Below are positions 46,306-58,206 of a DNA stretch of 64,000 nucleotides, piece after piece (position 1 is the first letter of the stretch; every line of letters begins with the position of its first letter). Location: NCBI RefSeq assembly GCF_029962835.1, contig NC_080582.1, forward strand, positions 71,296,177-71,360,176, written 5' to 3'. Both the position numbers and the translations under genes were made by a program. The notes under the pieces were generated by a model, which saw only the letters and a list, made by a program, of their open reading frames with translations, was not told the DNA's origin and ran no database searches. The DNA comes from Magnolia sinica (Eukaryota; Streptophyta; Magnoliopsida; Magnoliales; Magnoliaceae).

Positions 46306-47148
46306 ATGTTAACCACTGCACCTATCATGCAACCTCCCGAATGGAGCCTTCCTTTTGAGCTTATGTGCGACGCTTCTGATTATGCTCTTGGAGCGGTTCT
46401 AGGTCAGAGAAAAGATAAGAGGCCTTACGTCATACATTATGCGAGTAAGAATCTAAATCCTGCCCAAGTGAACTACTCGACTGCGGAAAAGGAACTCTTA
46501 GCTGTAGTGTTCGCCTTGGACAAATTTAGGTCCTACCTGATCGGATCCAAGATCATTATCTACACAGATCATGCGGTACTCAAGTATCTTCTTTCTAAGA
46601 ATGATTCTAAGCCCCGCCTGATAAGATGGATCCTTCTACTCCAAGAATTTGATTTAGAAATTAAAGATAAAAAAGGAGTAAAGAACGTAGTGGCCAATCA
46701 CCTTTCTCGCCTTAATACCTCTGATTCCCTTGAGGCGACCCATATCAATGATATGTTCCTTGATGAACAACTGTTTAGAGTCTCCCATTCACCTTGGTTT
46801 GCTGATATCGCTAATTATCTTGCCACAGGTTCCATACCGACACATTGGACTGCACAAGATAAGAAAAAATTCTTTACCAAGGTACACAACTTTTTCTGGA
46901 ACGATCCATATTTGTTTAAATATTGTCCAGACCAAATCCTGAGGAGATGTGTGCCAGACGATGAACATCAAAGTGTTATCTCCTTTTGTCACTCACAGGC
47001 CTGTGGTGGTCACTTTTCTACTAAAAAGACCACGGCCAAGATTCTGCAGTGTGGCTTTTATTGGCCCACTATGTTCAGGGATACTCATGAGTTTTGCAAG
47101 GCTTGTGAACGTTGTCAAAATTGGGAGCATTGTCCCGTCGAAATATGA
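46306..47148 (+). pseudogene. Element B RNase H and integrase N-terminus
   Basis: RNase H ([50 protein letters not shown]) is joined to the integrase zinc region (H-x-H near [15 protein letters not shown], then CKACERCQ). It ends at a one-base deletion near 47116, where element A has an extra base and stays in the integrase frame. Confidence 0.85.
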
Positions 47149-48085
47149 TACCTTTGAATCCCATCCTTATCATTGAAGCCTTTGATTATTGGGGCATCGA
47201 TTTCATGAGACCATTCTCCCAATCCTTTGGAAATTTGTATATTTTGCTCGCTGTAGATTATGTCACTAAATGGGTCGAAGCAATTTCGTGCCGAAATAAT
47301 AACCATCGCACGGTCATTAAATTTTTAAAAGAGAACATCCTTTCGCGGTTCAAAACGCCTCGATCCATCATTAGTGATGGGGGCTCACACATTTGTAATA
47401 GACCATTCGAGTGCCTAATAAAGAAATACGGTATCTCTCATAAGGTGAATACCCCATACCATCCACAGACAAGTGGACAAATTGAGATTTCCAATAGGGA
47501 GATCAAACATATCCTGGAGAAAACGGTTAACCCTAATCGTAAGGATTGGTCAACCTAATTGACCGATGCCTTATGGGCGTACCGTACTACTTTTAAAACC
47601 CCTATTGTAATGTCTCCCTTTAGACTTGTCTATGGGAAGGCTTGTCACTTACCTGTGGAGTTGGAACATAAAGCGTACTGGGCGATCAAAAATCTGAATT
47701 TCAATCTAGACAACGCTGGCTCGCTACGTAAACTTCAGTTGAATGAACTTGAAGAAATCCGGAATGATGCAAACGAGAACTCGAGAATTTACAAGGACAG
47801 GATGAAGGCGTTTCATGATCAACATATTCTGTGGAAAACATTCACGCCAAGTTAGAAAGTCCTTTTATATGACTCTCGACTACATCTCTTTCCGGGTAAG
47901 CTTCGATCTCCTTAGACCGACCCTTACATTTTTGTTACTGCTTATCCTCATGGGGCTGTTGAGATAAGAGATCCCGACAATAGCAAGGAGTTTAAAGTAA
48001 ATGGACATCGATTAAAACCATTTGTCGAGAAATTTGATTCAGAAGACATGTCCATGCCGCTGACTGCTCCTGTTTACCAGGATTG
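47112..48085 (+). pseudogene. Element B integrase core and C-terminus
   Basis: Core motifs [28 protein letters not shown] and [15 protein letters not shown] supply the D, D and E positions. A stop at 47556-47558 precedes the C-terminal part ([27 protein letters not shown]). Further stops after 47853 and in the last 200 bp disable the end. Element A shows the same order, so the breaks are independent decay. Confidence 0.82.
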
Positions 48086-49325
48086 ATCTCCTAGTCTGAT
48101 GGAGGTATAGGTAGGTTTATTGCTTTCATAGGACTAGGGCAGTTTGCTTTATACATTATTTTAGCATAGTTTGCTTTTGTTGGTTTCTCTCTTGTGCTGA
48201 CCCACTCTCATGCTGAGATCTCTATGGAAAAGTCTCTCTCGATTCGTTATCCAGGTACTATCTTCCCATCACTTCTCATTTACTTTCGATGTCCTATGTG
48301 CTTGACATGCTTATTTCCTTTACATTGAGGACAATGTAGATTTTAGATTGAGGGTGCGAGATTAGGTAACCTAATTAGTGTTTTCTTGGTCTTAAGTGCG
48401 AAAATTGTGAAAACTTTTCAAAATTTTCTGGACTTTTTTGTGAATTCGATGTGATTTTGATGGTCATCTTTGATTGAGAATTATAAGATACATAATTTTG
48501 GATTTATAACTCTTGGATTCAGTTATCTATTAGATTTCACGATTAAGTTTGAAGTGTTAATCCAAAATTAGAAGTTGTAAACATTAATTGAGTCATGATT
48601 TCACATGTCACATCTCGCTTTCACATAAAGGTTTCAGTTTGATATGGAAGGGTTAACTTGGTAATTAGTAAGCATGTAAGGAACCAGCCTGAAAAATTTG
48701 TCCGTCATGATTAATTGAAGAAAAAGAAAATACCTATAAGAAAAGAAAAAAAAGAAAAAGAAAAAGAGATACCTTTCTAAAGGATGGGCGAATAATCTTC
48801 ACCATAGGTTTGCTCCTTATAGGTATAGATTTAATTCCCCATGGATGATATGTGAAAAGAGTTGGGTGTACAGTCTTCACCATAGGTTTGCTCCCTATAG
48901 GTGAGGATTTGATTCCCCTCCCCCTCGATGAAAAAATCAAAGGCTGGAAGAATGAAAAGAAGAACTGTAAGGCAAGTTCTGGTTTAGGTTTTGATAGTCC
49001 TGAATGCTCTCTTGATCATCAATGTTATCATGGAACTTAACGATTGAATCTCTTAATGATGATAAGTCGAGACTACACTATACACCCATGAAACTCAATA
49101 TTTAGAATTTTTTCTAATTGATGGATTAATACTTTAAAATTGACTATAGAATTTACCGTGCGCTCGAATCCAAGAGGAAGTATGGCCCAACATTTATGAA
49201 TCTTAGACTTTTAGTATTTGGATTGTTTTCAAAAAATCACTCGAGTTCATAGAAATTGTCTTGTAATTCTCAACTTATTTTTCACATAATTTGCTCAGGA
49301 CTAACAAAATATTGGTTGAGGGTTG
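48086..49325 (+). other. Element B 3' non-coding region
   Basis: No gene. It shares acattgaggacaatgtag and the terminal polypurine stretch (ggttgagggttg, 49314-49325) with A and C. Two copies of the hairpin unit (48795-48840 and 48870-48920) lie inside. Confidence 0.7.
48795..48920 (+). repeat. Hairpin unit pair in B
   Basis: Two units each with TCTTCACC, then the arms ATAGG and C(C/T)TAT around TTTGCTC, then AGGT. The 5-bp stem and 7-nt loop look like a tRNA anticodon arm. The same pair occurs in C at 57670-57807 and not in A. Confidence 0.6.
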
Positions 49326-52300
49326 TGTTGAGGGTCAAATATTGCATATTAGACCCCAGTTATTGCTTGGATTTACGAACATAATACTGCGTAACGGTCT
49401 ATCTTAATCGTGTTTGTGTTGCAAGGTGACTTTAGGTGCTTGGACTGAAACAGGGTGCTAAAAGCTGAGATTTAAATCTCAGAATTCACCAAAGCATGGG
49501 ATGGACCCCGGGAGACTAAGATCGACAGATTTGCATGCCAGAGATCCAAGAAAATCGAGAAACTGAAGCTCAAGTGGCTCGAAAGACGTCCAGAATGCAA
49601 GATCACAGGGTTCCCATCATCCGTTCAGCTCGAAACTTCATACATGGCCTGAGGACCATAAATTAACCATACACGTCGAATTTCATCCATTTGATCCCTG
49701 TGAAAGTGTCCCAACGGACAGATCAGCCCATAAACCATTAATTTTGGGCCCACCTGCTATCTGGATATGCTTCAAAATTGGTCTCAATGCGTTAAATGAT
49801 CTAAAAATATGGATGGATAGACTGGATTTCTCACGAACATCTCCATAGGACCTCATGTATATCACATGTGCATGGTGCACAAGTGCACTGGATTTCTCAA
49901 AATCAGTCAGCGTTACATATTCTCCAACTCATAAAAGGACACAGCATCCTCCCATCGTCCGTCCGTTTCTCACTAGTAGGCACCACTCCTCATACATATC
50001 ATCAATCTGGACCGTCCATTGTGTACATAGGGGGGTATTAACCTCTCCTAGGTTCCCTTCTGGTCCCATGCAAGCGATCGTGTGAATTTCTCTTTCAAAA
50101 TGCGGGACGGACAGTGGAATAAAAACTCCATGGGCCACACTAAAACAGACCCAAAAATCATCCACGTCTGACCGGTTGTGCGAGGGGAATCCAGTGGACG
50201 GACTGAATTTTCCATATGACAATGATCAGGGACCCATTGAATGTCATATTACGAGTCACGCAGGCTCTGTTTCGCAAACAGAGCCTGCGGACGAATCTTG
50301 TGGGCCACCACCGTACTTCAAGAGTCTGATCTGGACCGTCCATCAGAAGCCACACTTCCTATAATTCAAGTCTAAATGAATGAACTACAGGAAGTAATGA
50401 AGATCGATTTTCGATCGTCCAAACGACGGACAATCGATGGAAAGATTTGATTCGATGAACCACACTAAACCCAAGCAAAAACACTCCTTCTCAACTGAAA
50501 TTTTGAGAGGAATTCAATGGACAGGTCGAATTTCTCGTCTGACATCAATCCTAGGCCCACCAATCATCACAGATGCGTAAGGCTTTTGTAACGACCTTGG
50601 AATTTTTGTGCTAATCTTTCCTTAAGTAGTTGTTTTTGGGGTAATTAGCGCTATACTCGATTGCTTATGAAATTCGCATCAATCATTTTAAATTATATTT
50701 GCATGGCTTAAAACTTGTAGATTAGTTAGTGCTACGTTACTCTGAAATCTGGGATCCATCGCTAAATCCAGTTGTTCTGGGGAATTTTTGGAAGATCTGG
50801 ATCGGACCTGGACCGCGCGTCGAAAGTCCGATAGCGATGATCTTAGGCTGTTGCAGTCACCGAGTTGGGCTTGACCATCACCTCAAAATTCAAGTCCATG
50901 TAATGTTCTGGATCGATTTGTTTGAGTTCGGAGTAAAGAGTGTGAGAACGGTTGGAATTTAATAAGTTTTTATGAAATCTGAGTCGTGTCGCTTGTGCGA
51001 CGATTTTAAGCTATCTGACCGTTGGATTCTGACCCAATTTCACCCTCTGATCAGGATAGTTGGCCCAGGCATATCCTAGTGCTTGTGGACCTGATCGAGA
51101 TTCCGTGACCGTTGAATTGAGTGTGGTCCGCCACGGCTGATCTGAAGAGCCGATCGGTATGAAAACTCTGCTTGACCTAGATCCATGGTCAAGGAGCTTA
51201 AGTCCTACCTTTCGTGGTTATAGGCCCACCAGAAGTGCTTCGTTGGATCAAGAAAGGCATGCTTTGGTTATAACCTAAGTATACCTTGTCCCTGGGGTTA
51301 TTTTCATCAAATATAGGCCTATTTATAGTCCTTAAACCCTAGCCCTCTTTTCCATACGAATTTTCTCTAACCCTAGCTTGGAAAGAGAGTGGAAAAGAGA
51401 GAGAAAGTGAGAGAGATAAGTTGGTGAATCATCTTGGATTCTTCCTTGTTCTTCTTCATCTTTGAACCTTCACTTTGAATCGTTCTTCTGACGATTCTGA
51501 GTTCATTTTGGGGTAAGTTAACCTAACCCTAACCTGTGTTAGAGCTTAGATTAGTCTTGGTGTTGTTGTATCTCATTTCTATCCTTGTTTTAGGGTATTC
51601 TATCGCCGTTGACGAAGACAACTCGTCTAAATCAGTTCGGTGTTTCTTTCTTTGCTTAAGGTGTGGACTTTAAGTGCATAGGTTATGGTTTTCAAAGCTT
51701 TCAATGCCAGTTAGTGATTTATTCTTGTTATGGATGAGATTTCACATGCCAAATGTTGTGTTTACGTTGCTTTCCTGATATGCATGTGCTATATTGAGAT
51801 TTGTGTATTCTATGTGTATTTATAAAGTACCGTATACGTATAAAATATGCACTTATGTTTGCCATGATTATTTGTCATGTATGTATGCTAGATGCATGTA
51901 TGAAACTCCTTGGTAAAAGGAATTGTCTAAATGCATGTTCTTCAACATACGTCATGTATGTTGTTCCATGTATGCTAATTGTTTGTAGAAATGCATGAAT
52001 GATCTAAAGTGTAATTTGTTACACTAATTGTGGGCGTTGAGAAGTGATTCTCAACACTCCTATTGATGTGCATGATTTCCTTTATGCAAGTTACATTCCA
52101 TGTTATTTAAATTCAAGCATTACCTATGCTTACATTTATGTTAAGTTGAGATTCTTCAGATGCGTATGTACCATGATTTAAGTTGTTGTTCCATTACTGT
52201 TTTTCATTTCATATGAATATCTGTCGTAGTGTAATGTGTTTGGGACTATGAACTAGTCCAGGAAATTGGTAATCTGCCTTACGTTTGTGGCTGAGAATGC

Positions 52301-54636
52301 TTTCGCCACAAAGGACGTGATTAGACGAACCCGAGCCGTATTAGAGTTGTCGGCAGTGGTTTGGCCACGCGGAGTGTTTGCGCACTCTATGTCGCTCAAC
52401 TCAACGTGCGCTCGTGCTAGTCGAGTTCGTCAAGTAACCCGATTGTCCGATGTATGTTCACCATGTATGGACGCTACTGCTTGAATCTAAGGTACCGAAT
52501 TTACCAGTGAAATCCTATTAACCATGGTACCTCGATCCGCTAAGACTCATGAGCCGGACATGGTGGTATGGGACACCGTGGTCGAGCTGTCGGCCTACGC
52601 TGGGGTGACGAGCCTCCCCGTAGTGACCAGTGAGCAACTAAACTCGTGAGCCGATTATGGTGGTATGAGACACTATATTCATGCTGTCGGCCTACATTGA
52701 TTGGTGACGAGCCCTTTGTAGTGACCTCGAGCATACCTGGATACCGCAAGGAGGTGACGAGCCGAACTGTGGTAGTAAGGGCGTGAAAGGCGTGCATTGA
52801 TTGGTGACGAGCCCTTTGCTATGACCTCAACTATATAATCGTATGAGATGTCTAGGATTGACGACCTTAGAATGGATCACTGTTTAGATGGTGACATGAG
52901 GAAGGTATCTTAGCTTCCCAATCCTGCTATATGAAATGGACTAATAACAACTTGGTAATCATATCCATGCACTGCATTTACATGTGCTTTGTAGATGTGG
53001 CGCACTTTGAGGCGATGTCATGCGTAACGTAAGATGAAGACGCTGAGGGTGTACGCGTGAGGGCACACATCATATTGCATACATCCTTGCATTAACAAGA
53101 GTACTTAGGATTTATTTAATTGTTCTATTTTATCATTACTGTTTGATTGAACTGATAACATGTTAACCAGTGCCTTATTGTTCCACTGAGTTGATCACTC
53201 ACTCCCACATTTCCGGGGCGGTGTTAAACACCCACCAGACTCTGTCTTAGGTTCTGATGTTGCAGATGTGGATGCGACGTCTGAGGCAGAGCGGGAGATG
53301 GATGATGATGAGGATGCGTTCTCGTATATGCAGTTTTCAGACGGGTTCTAGCGAGCCTTGGTCTGATGCGTGGGATCTCTGGGATTATTTTTGGGAACTT
53401 AAAATGATGCAACTTGATACTTATAATTTTGTTAAATAACACTTTCATACGACCTGGCTTGTATATGTACTTCAGGGATTTACACTTGTACACGTACTTT
53501 TCTATAAGTCTTCCACTTGCTTTATTCACTTATCCCTGAATCATATCTGTGTTTTGGCTTAATCTATTCCATGTTTTATGCACTAATACAGTCAACATAC
53601 ATCCATCATTAAATATGTTGCATAAGTGATGTTTTGGAACTCGGGAGCTGAGTTATGCTCGACCCCCGAATTTCAGGACGTTACAGCTTTGCTTTTGATT
53701 CCACTACGTAAATAGGGAGTCCGGCTCCGTTGCAAACTAACTGCGAAAGAGAAGTCGGTGCTCGACTCCAGCCACCACTTCCGGAATTCTATAAAGGAGA
53801 GAGAGGGAGAAAGAGAAAGGGCATCTTGGCTAGGGGGATCAAGGAAGCTGGACGTGTGGAGTAGAGAGAGAGAGTAACAATTATTTATTTTATTTTTACT
53901 ATTTATTTTTATTTCTTTTACCATGTTTAGCCTAATCATGCCTAGTCTAGGCTAAACCTCTTAGCTAGGGCTAAGAGGTAAAGCTTGTAGCATGATGGGA
54001 GACTTTTTACTTGTGCCTTTTGTTTAGACTGAACTTATGTTGATTTTAGTTTAATTAAGGGAATGTTTTTAGTTTTTAATGGTCTATTGTGACTAAAATT
54101 ACAATAGGTCTGCGATAGCTTTGAGCATGTTCCTTTCCTTTTTATGTTTATGATGTCAGGAAGCCCTATTGTTCACCATCGTCTCCTGGGCATGGTCGGA
54201 TGACTGTACCCTTCCTAACCTTCATACATTGTTGATTGGTTAGTAATTAGTTTAATTTTGTTGTTTACTTTGTCTCATGGGCATGGTTTGGTGATGGAAT
54301 CCATTCAAATTCATATACCTTTCATCTCTTAAAAACTATATCAAAGGAAGTTCAGTCTTAATTTTCATGAAGATGGGACTCTTGAAACAGGCATAAGATC
54401 TCCCTAATCTCTACAAGTGGATCCTTTGAATCCCTAGTTCCTTTTCCTGAATTGTTTAAGTTTTAGATAATTATTTCATCATTATTCCTCAAATATCACT
54501 CGATTTAGATTTCGTCTCATTTTAGTTCTAGTTCTAGTTAGTTTCAGATTACATACAAGTTTTAGTCCCTTGGGATTCGACCTCGGTCTCACCGAGTTTA
54601 TTACTACATCACAACCCTATACTTGGGGAGTGAACA
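49326..54636 (+). mobile_element. LTR2 (shared by B and C), interrupted
   Basis: From TGTTGAGGGTC at 49326 to ggggagtgaaca at 54636; about 2.2 kb once the nested element is removed. It ends six bases before the primer site of C, and begins right after the polypurine tract of B, so it acts as 3' LTR of one and 5' LTR of the other. It includes the hairpin 53957-53978 and a TATA-like ctataaagg near 53791. Confidence 0.8.
50587..53685 (+). mobile_element. Tekay/Del-like solo LTR nested in LTR2
   Basis: A 3099-bp solo LTR with ends TGTAACG and CGTTACA and a perfect 5-bp TSD gcttt at 50582-50586 and 53686-53690. The TGTAACG(C/A)CC terminus and the great length fit chromovirus Tekay/Del LTRs. A TATA-like ctatttatag (51307-51316) precedes a TC-rich leader and GGGGTAAGTTAAC, a possible splice donor. 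GACGAGCC motifs repeat near 52590-52830. No internal region remains. ORFs inside, including 52540-52797 on the minus strand, mirror those of the other copies and are not taken as genes. Confidence 0.88.
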
Positions 54637-54642
54637 AGTTTT

Positions 54643-54660
54643 TGGTGCCGTTGCCGGGGA
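54643..54660 (+). promoter_or_regulatory. Element C primer binding site (tRNA-Asp)
   Basis: TGGTGCCGTTGCCGGGGA; one mismatch to the complement of the plant tRNA-Asp 3' end. It follows the LTR2 end by six bases. Confidence 0.85.
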
Positions 54661-55169
54661 TTGACGGTTACGTTTTCTGAGATTAATTAGTTTTAGAATT
54701 AGGTTAAGATTAGGATTTTACTAACTTTAGGTTAAAGTTTTTTTATTTTATTTTTAGAAACTAATCTGTTTTCTTATTTTGTAGGATCCTGATATAAACT
54801 TCTAATTTGGTAATTCCTTTCTAAATTCTTAATTTTTTTTTAAATTTTTAGAATTAGGGTTTTATTTTTTAGAAATTTTCTATTTTCTTATTTTAGATTT
54901 AGATTCTTCCTTTAAGTAACTTTCTATTTTCTAGGATTAGAAACTTTTTTTTTTAGAAACTAACTTTCTATTTTTATTTTTAGAAACTTTCTAATTCTAG
55001 GATTTCTTCTGTTTTTAGAAACTAATTTCTTTTATTTCCTCTTGCAGGATTTTAACATAGAACTCCAATCTGGTAACTTCCTTCTAACTTCTTCTCCTCT
55101 TACTTACCATACTGCTGTAGGATCTTTTCTTTTATTTATCTTAGGATTAGATTCAGAGTTAGGGTTGTA

Positions 55170-57066
55170 CCATGTATATGTACGAGTGAGAACGTTAGTA
55201 TGCTCAGAAGAATAACATATATTGGGATGATGATTATGATGGAAATAAACCTATGTCCCAAAACTTTTCTAAAACTATCATCGAGAACTGATCGGAATAT
55301 AAAGATCCACCGGTTAAGAAGTCCTTACGTGATCATATGCAGGAGAACAATTACACCCCACAGATTAACAAAATAGTACGTGAGTATTGAGGTTATCATA
55401 ACTATAGGAGTGAGAATTATTATCATTCATCCGATAAAAAGAAAACAATGCGTGATTATATTATGAGTGATAATATGTATTACCAACCATCAGATTCTCC
55501 CACCTATGATCCGTATGATTGTAATCAGTGGAAACATCAAAATTAGAGAAATGAACCAACAACATGTTATAATAATTATTCTCTTGGATCCCCTACCTTT
55601 AAGATCCAACCAGAAACGATCCAAGAGGATTCAATTTAGCGTAACATGGCCTGTCTTGTGGAAATTAGAAATGGAAGCACTCAATTCGCGCCTCGATAGG
55701 ATAGAAGAAGCTTGCTCATCCCAACCACAAACCAATCCAGAAATACAATGCGAGGAAAATAATCCTCACTCGCTTTTAAAGAAATCTAGAATTTGGAATG
55801 AGGAGTTGGATTCCATTAATGAGCATATGGTTCACTTTCTCGATGAGTCGATCTCGATGATGGTCCAAAGGAATGGTCAAGAGATGTGGGTATCTTTCAA
55901 ATACAGTGATGATGACACACCTCCCTCACATGACACACAGGATTTCAATGATGAGGTAAATGTTAATTTATTCGAACCTCAACCTAATTCAGGAATGGAA
56001 TGTGAGGAAAGCGATCCAATCCCGAGTGTGCAATACTAGACGGAATTAGACAATGATGCAGATTGGGATGACTATTATGAACGTGCAACCCAAATTCCCC
56101 TAGAATCAATCTCAAGTTTGGTGTAGGTCAATGATCAAGACGTACACGAAGTGGTCGGTCATAATGAGTCACTCCCCTCACCTGACATGTCTGATTAAAA
56201 GTGGAGGATGAGCCCCTTACAACTGACCCTTCTAACTCTTGTGAAACATGTTTGGACCACTCTAAATCGAATGATGATGTGATTCGGGAGAAGGATGAGT
56301 TGCTCGCTACAACCCTGGAATTTAAAACCGCTCAGTTGAGGCCACCATCTGAGCTATACACGGTTGACAATTCAATGTCTCGATTGAGTCGTTTCAATAA
56401 ACAGAGTGATCACATTGATGCTTCCCCTATTGATTTTCAATCTGTCTGTGCAGGACTGGAGCAAGAGAGCGTACCTCCATCCACTTTCAAGGATGATGGA
56501 TTTCTTGGGCAGATCATCACGAGCTCCAATGTGGAAAATAAGTCATGCTCAGCTGAACTTCCCAACTCTTTGGATGATTGCTTAATACACTTTGCAGATT
56601 CAAACGATCTCATGTCAAAAGACAAAGTGGATGCCTTGCAAGACAACATCTCGGTAGTTATCACTGACTGAGAGAACCCTTATTCTGAAGCCCATTCTTT
56701 ACCTGATCCTAAATGTCTACCATTAAAGGAGGAGAAGCTGACAATGGAACCGAAGTCTGATACTTCGGAATGTATTAAGACTACATCACTTCTTGCGAAG
56801 TTTTCTGAACTTTATCTACTTGTAGTCTCTGATTCACCATGGGATACTAACGTTGAAACTTCTTCTTTCACAGGTGAATCGTATATACTTTGGACACCTT
56901 AGGAAATTAAAAGGAAACCTTATGCTAAGGTCCATAAATTTCTCTGGAAATTCATGCTCCAGGGCATCCAAGCCTATTACAAAAAAGGCTTTTGGATGAT
57001 TTTGTTGAGAAACCTACTGAGAAATTTATCAAGGTACTGGCCGGAAGAAGAACCTTGCGGCATGAC
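55170..57066 (+). pseudogene. Element C non-autonomous coding region
   Basis: A decayed region without RT, RNase H or integrase. Longest frames are 55467-56039 and 56201-56671; earlier pieces (near 55190-55460) read SLRDHMQENNYTPQ and TMRDYIMSDNMYYQPSD. The central part is very acidic (ALNSRLDRIEEACSSQ, DESISMMVQRNGQEMWVSF). The segment CLDHSKSNDDVIREKDELLA resembles the CLTHSHDFDDDMIRETCALL linker of B, so C seems to derive from an Athila relative. It carries several stops. Function unknown; a gag-like or accessory role is only possible. Confidence 0.6.
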
Positions 57067-58206
57067 TGAGTAGTTTTTCCCTTGCTTTCATAGGACTAGG
57101 TTAGTTTGCTTGATGTCATTATAGGTTAGTTGGTTTTATGCCATTAAGTTAGTTTACTTTCCTATTATTTTAGGATAATACTTTACTCTTGTGCTGACCT
57201 GCTCTCACACTGCGATCTCTTTAGTAAAAGCTTCTTGATTCCTTCATCCAGGTACTATCTTCCCATCACTTCTCATTTACTTTCATTGGCTCATATGCAT
57301 TGCAAGCTCATATCTTTTACATTGAGGACAATGTAGATTTTTGGTTGGGGGTGGGAGATTAGGATACCTAATCAGTATTTGCTTGGTCTTGAGCGAAATT
57401 TGTGAAAAATTTTCAATTTTTTCTGGACTTTTTTGTGATTTTGAAGGATAGTCATGATTTGAGAAGTATAAGATACAGAATGTTAGTGATTTACTACTCG
57501 TGGATTTAGTTATTTGTTAGATTTCACAGTTACATTCGAATTATTAATCCATGATTAGAAGATGTAAACATTGATTGAGTCATGATTTCACATGCCACAT
57601 CTCGCTTACACATTGAAGTCTCAGTTCGATATTGAAGGAATAATCTGGTAGTCCCTAAGCATAAAAGGGTTAGGCGAATGGTCTTCACCATAGGTTTGCT
57701 CCCTATAGGTGAAGGTTCGATTTCCCGAGGTTGACATTCAAAAAAGGATGGGCGACTGGTTTTCACCATAGGTTTGCTCCCTATAGGTGAAGATTTGATT
57801 CCCCTCCTTAGCGTTATTTTTAATGGAAAAATTAAAAGATGATAAGAATGAAAGGATGATCTATGAGGAAAGTTTTGGTTATCATGAATTCTCTTGTTGG
57901 TTACCAATGATATCCTAAAATAGAGAAGTGAATTTTAATAATGATAAGTCGAGATTAAACTATACCCCCATGAAACTCAATGTCTAGAATTGTTCTAATT
58001 AATGGATTAATACTTTGAACTTGACTATGAAGTTTACTGTGCGCTTGAGGCCAGGAGAAAATAATGCCAACATTCATGAATCTTAGAATTCTACTATCTA
58101 GATTGTTTTTTCAAAAATCACTCGAGCTTATAGAAATTGTCCTGTAATTCTCAACTTACTTTTCGCATACTTTGCTTGAGACTAGCAAGATGCTGGTTAG
58201 GGGTTG
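57067..58206 (+). other. Element C 3' non-coding region
   Basis: Colinear with 48086-49325 in B, including acattgaggacaatgtag near 57320. It holds two hairpin units (57670-57729 and 57748-57807) and the terminal polypurine run ggttaggggttg. Confidence 0.7.
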
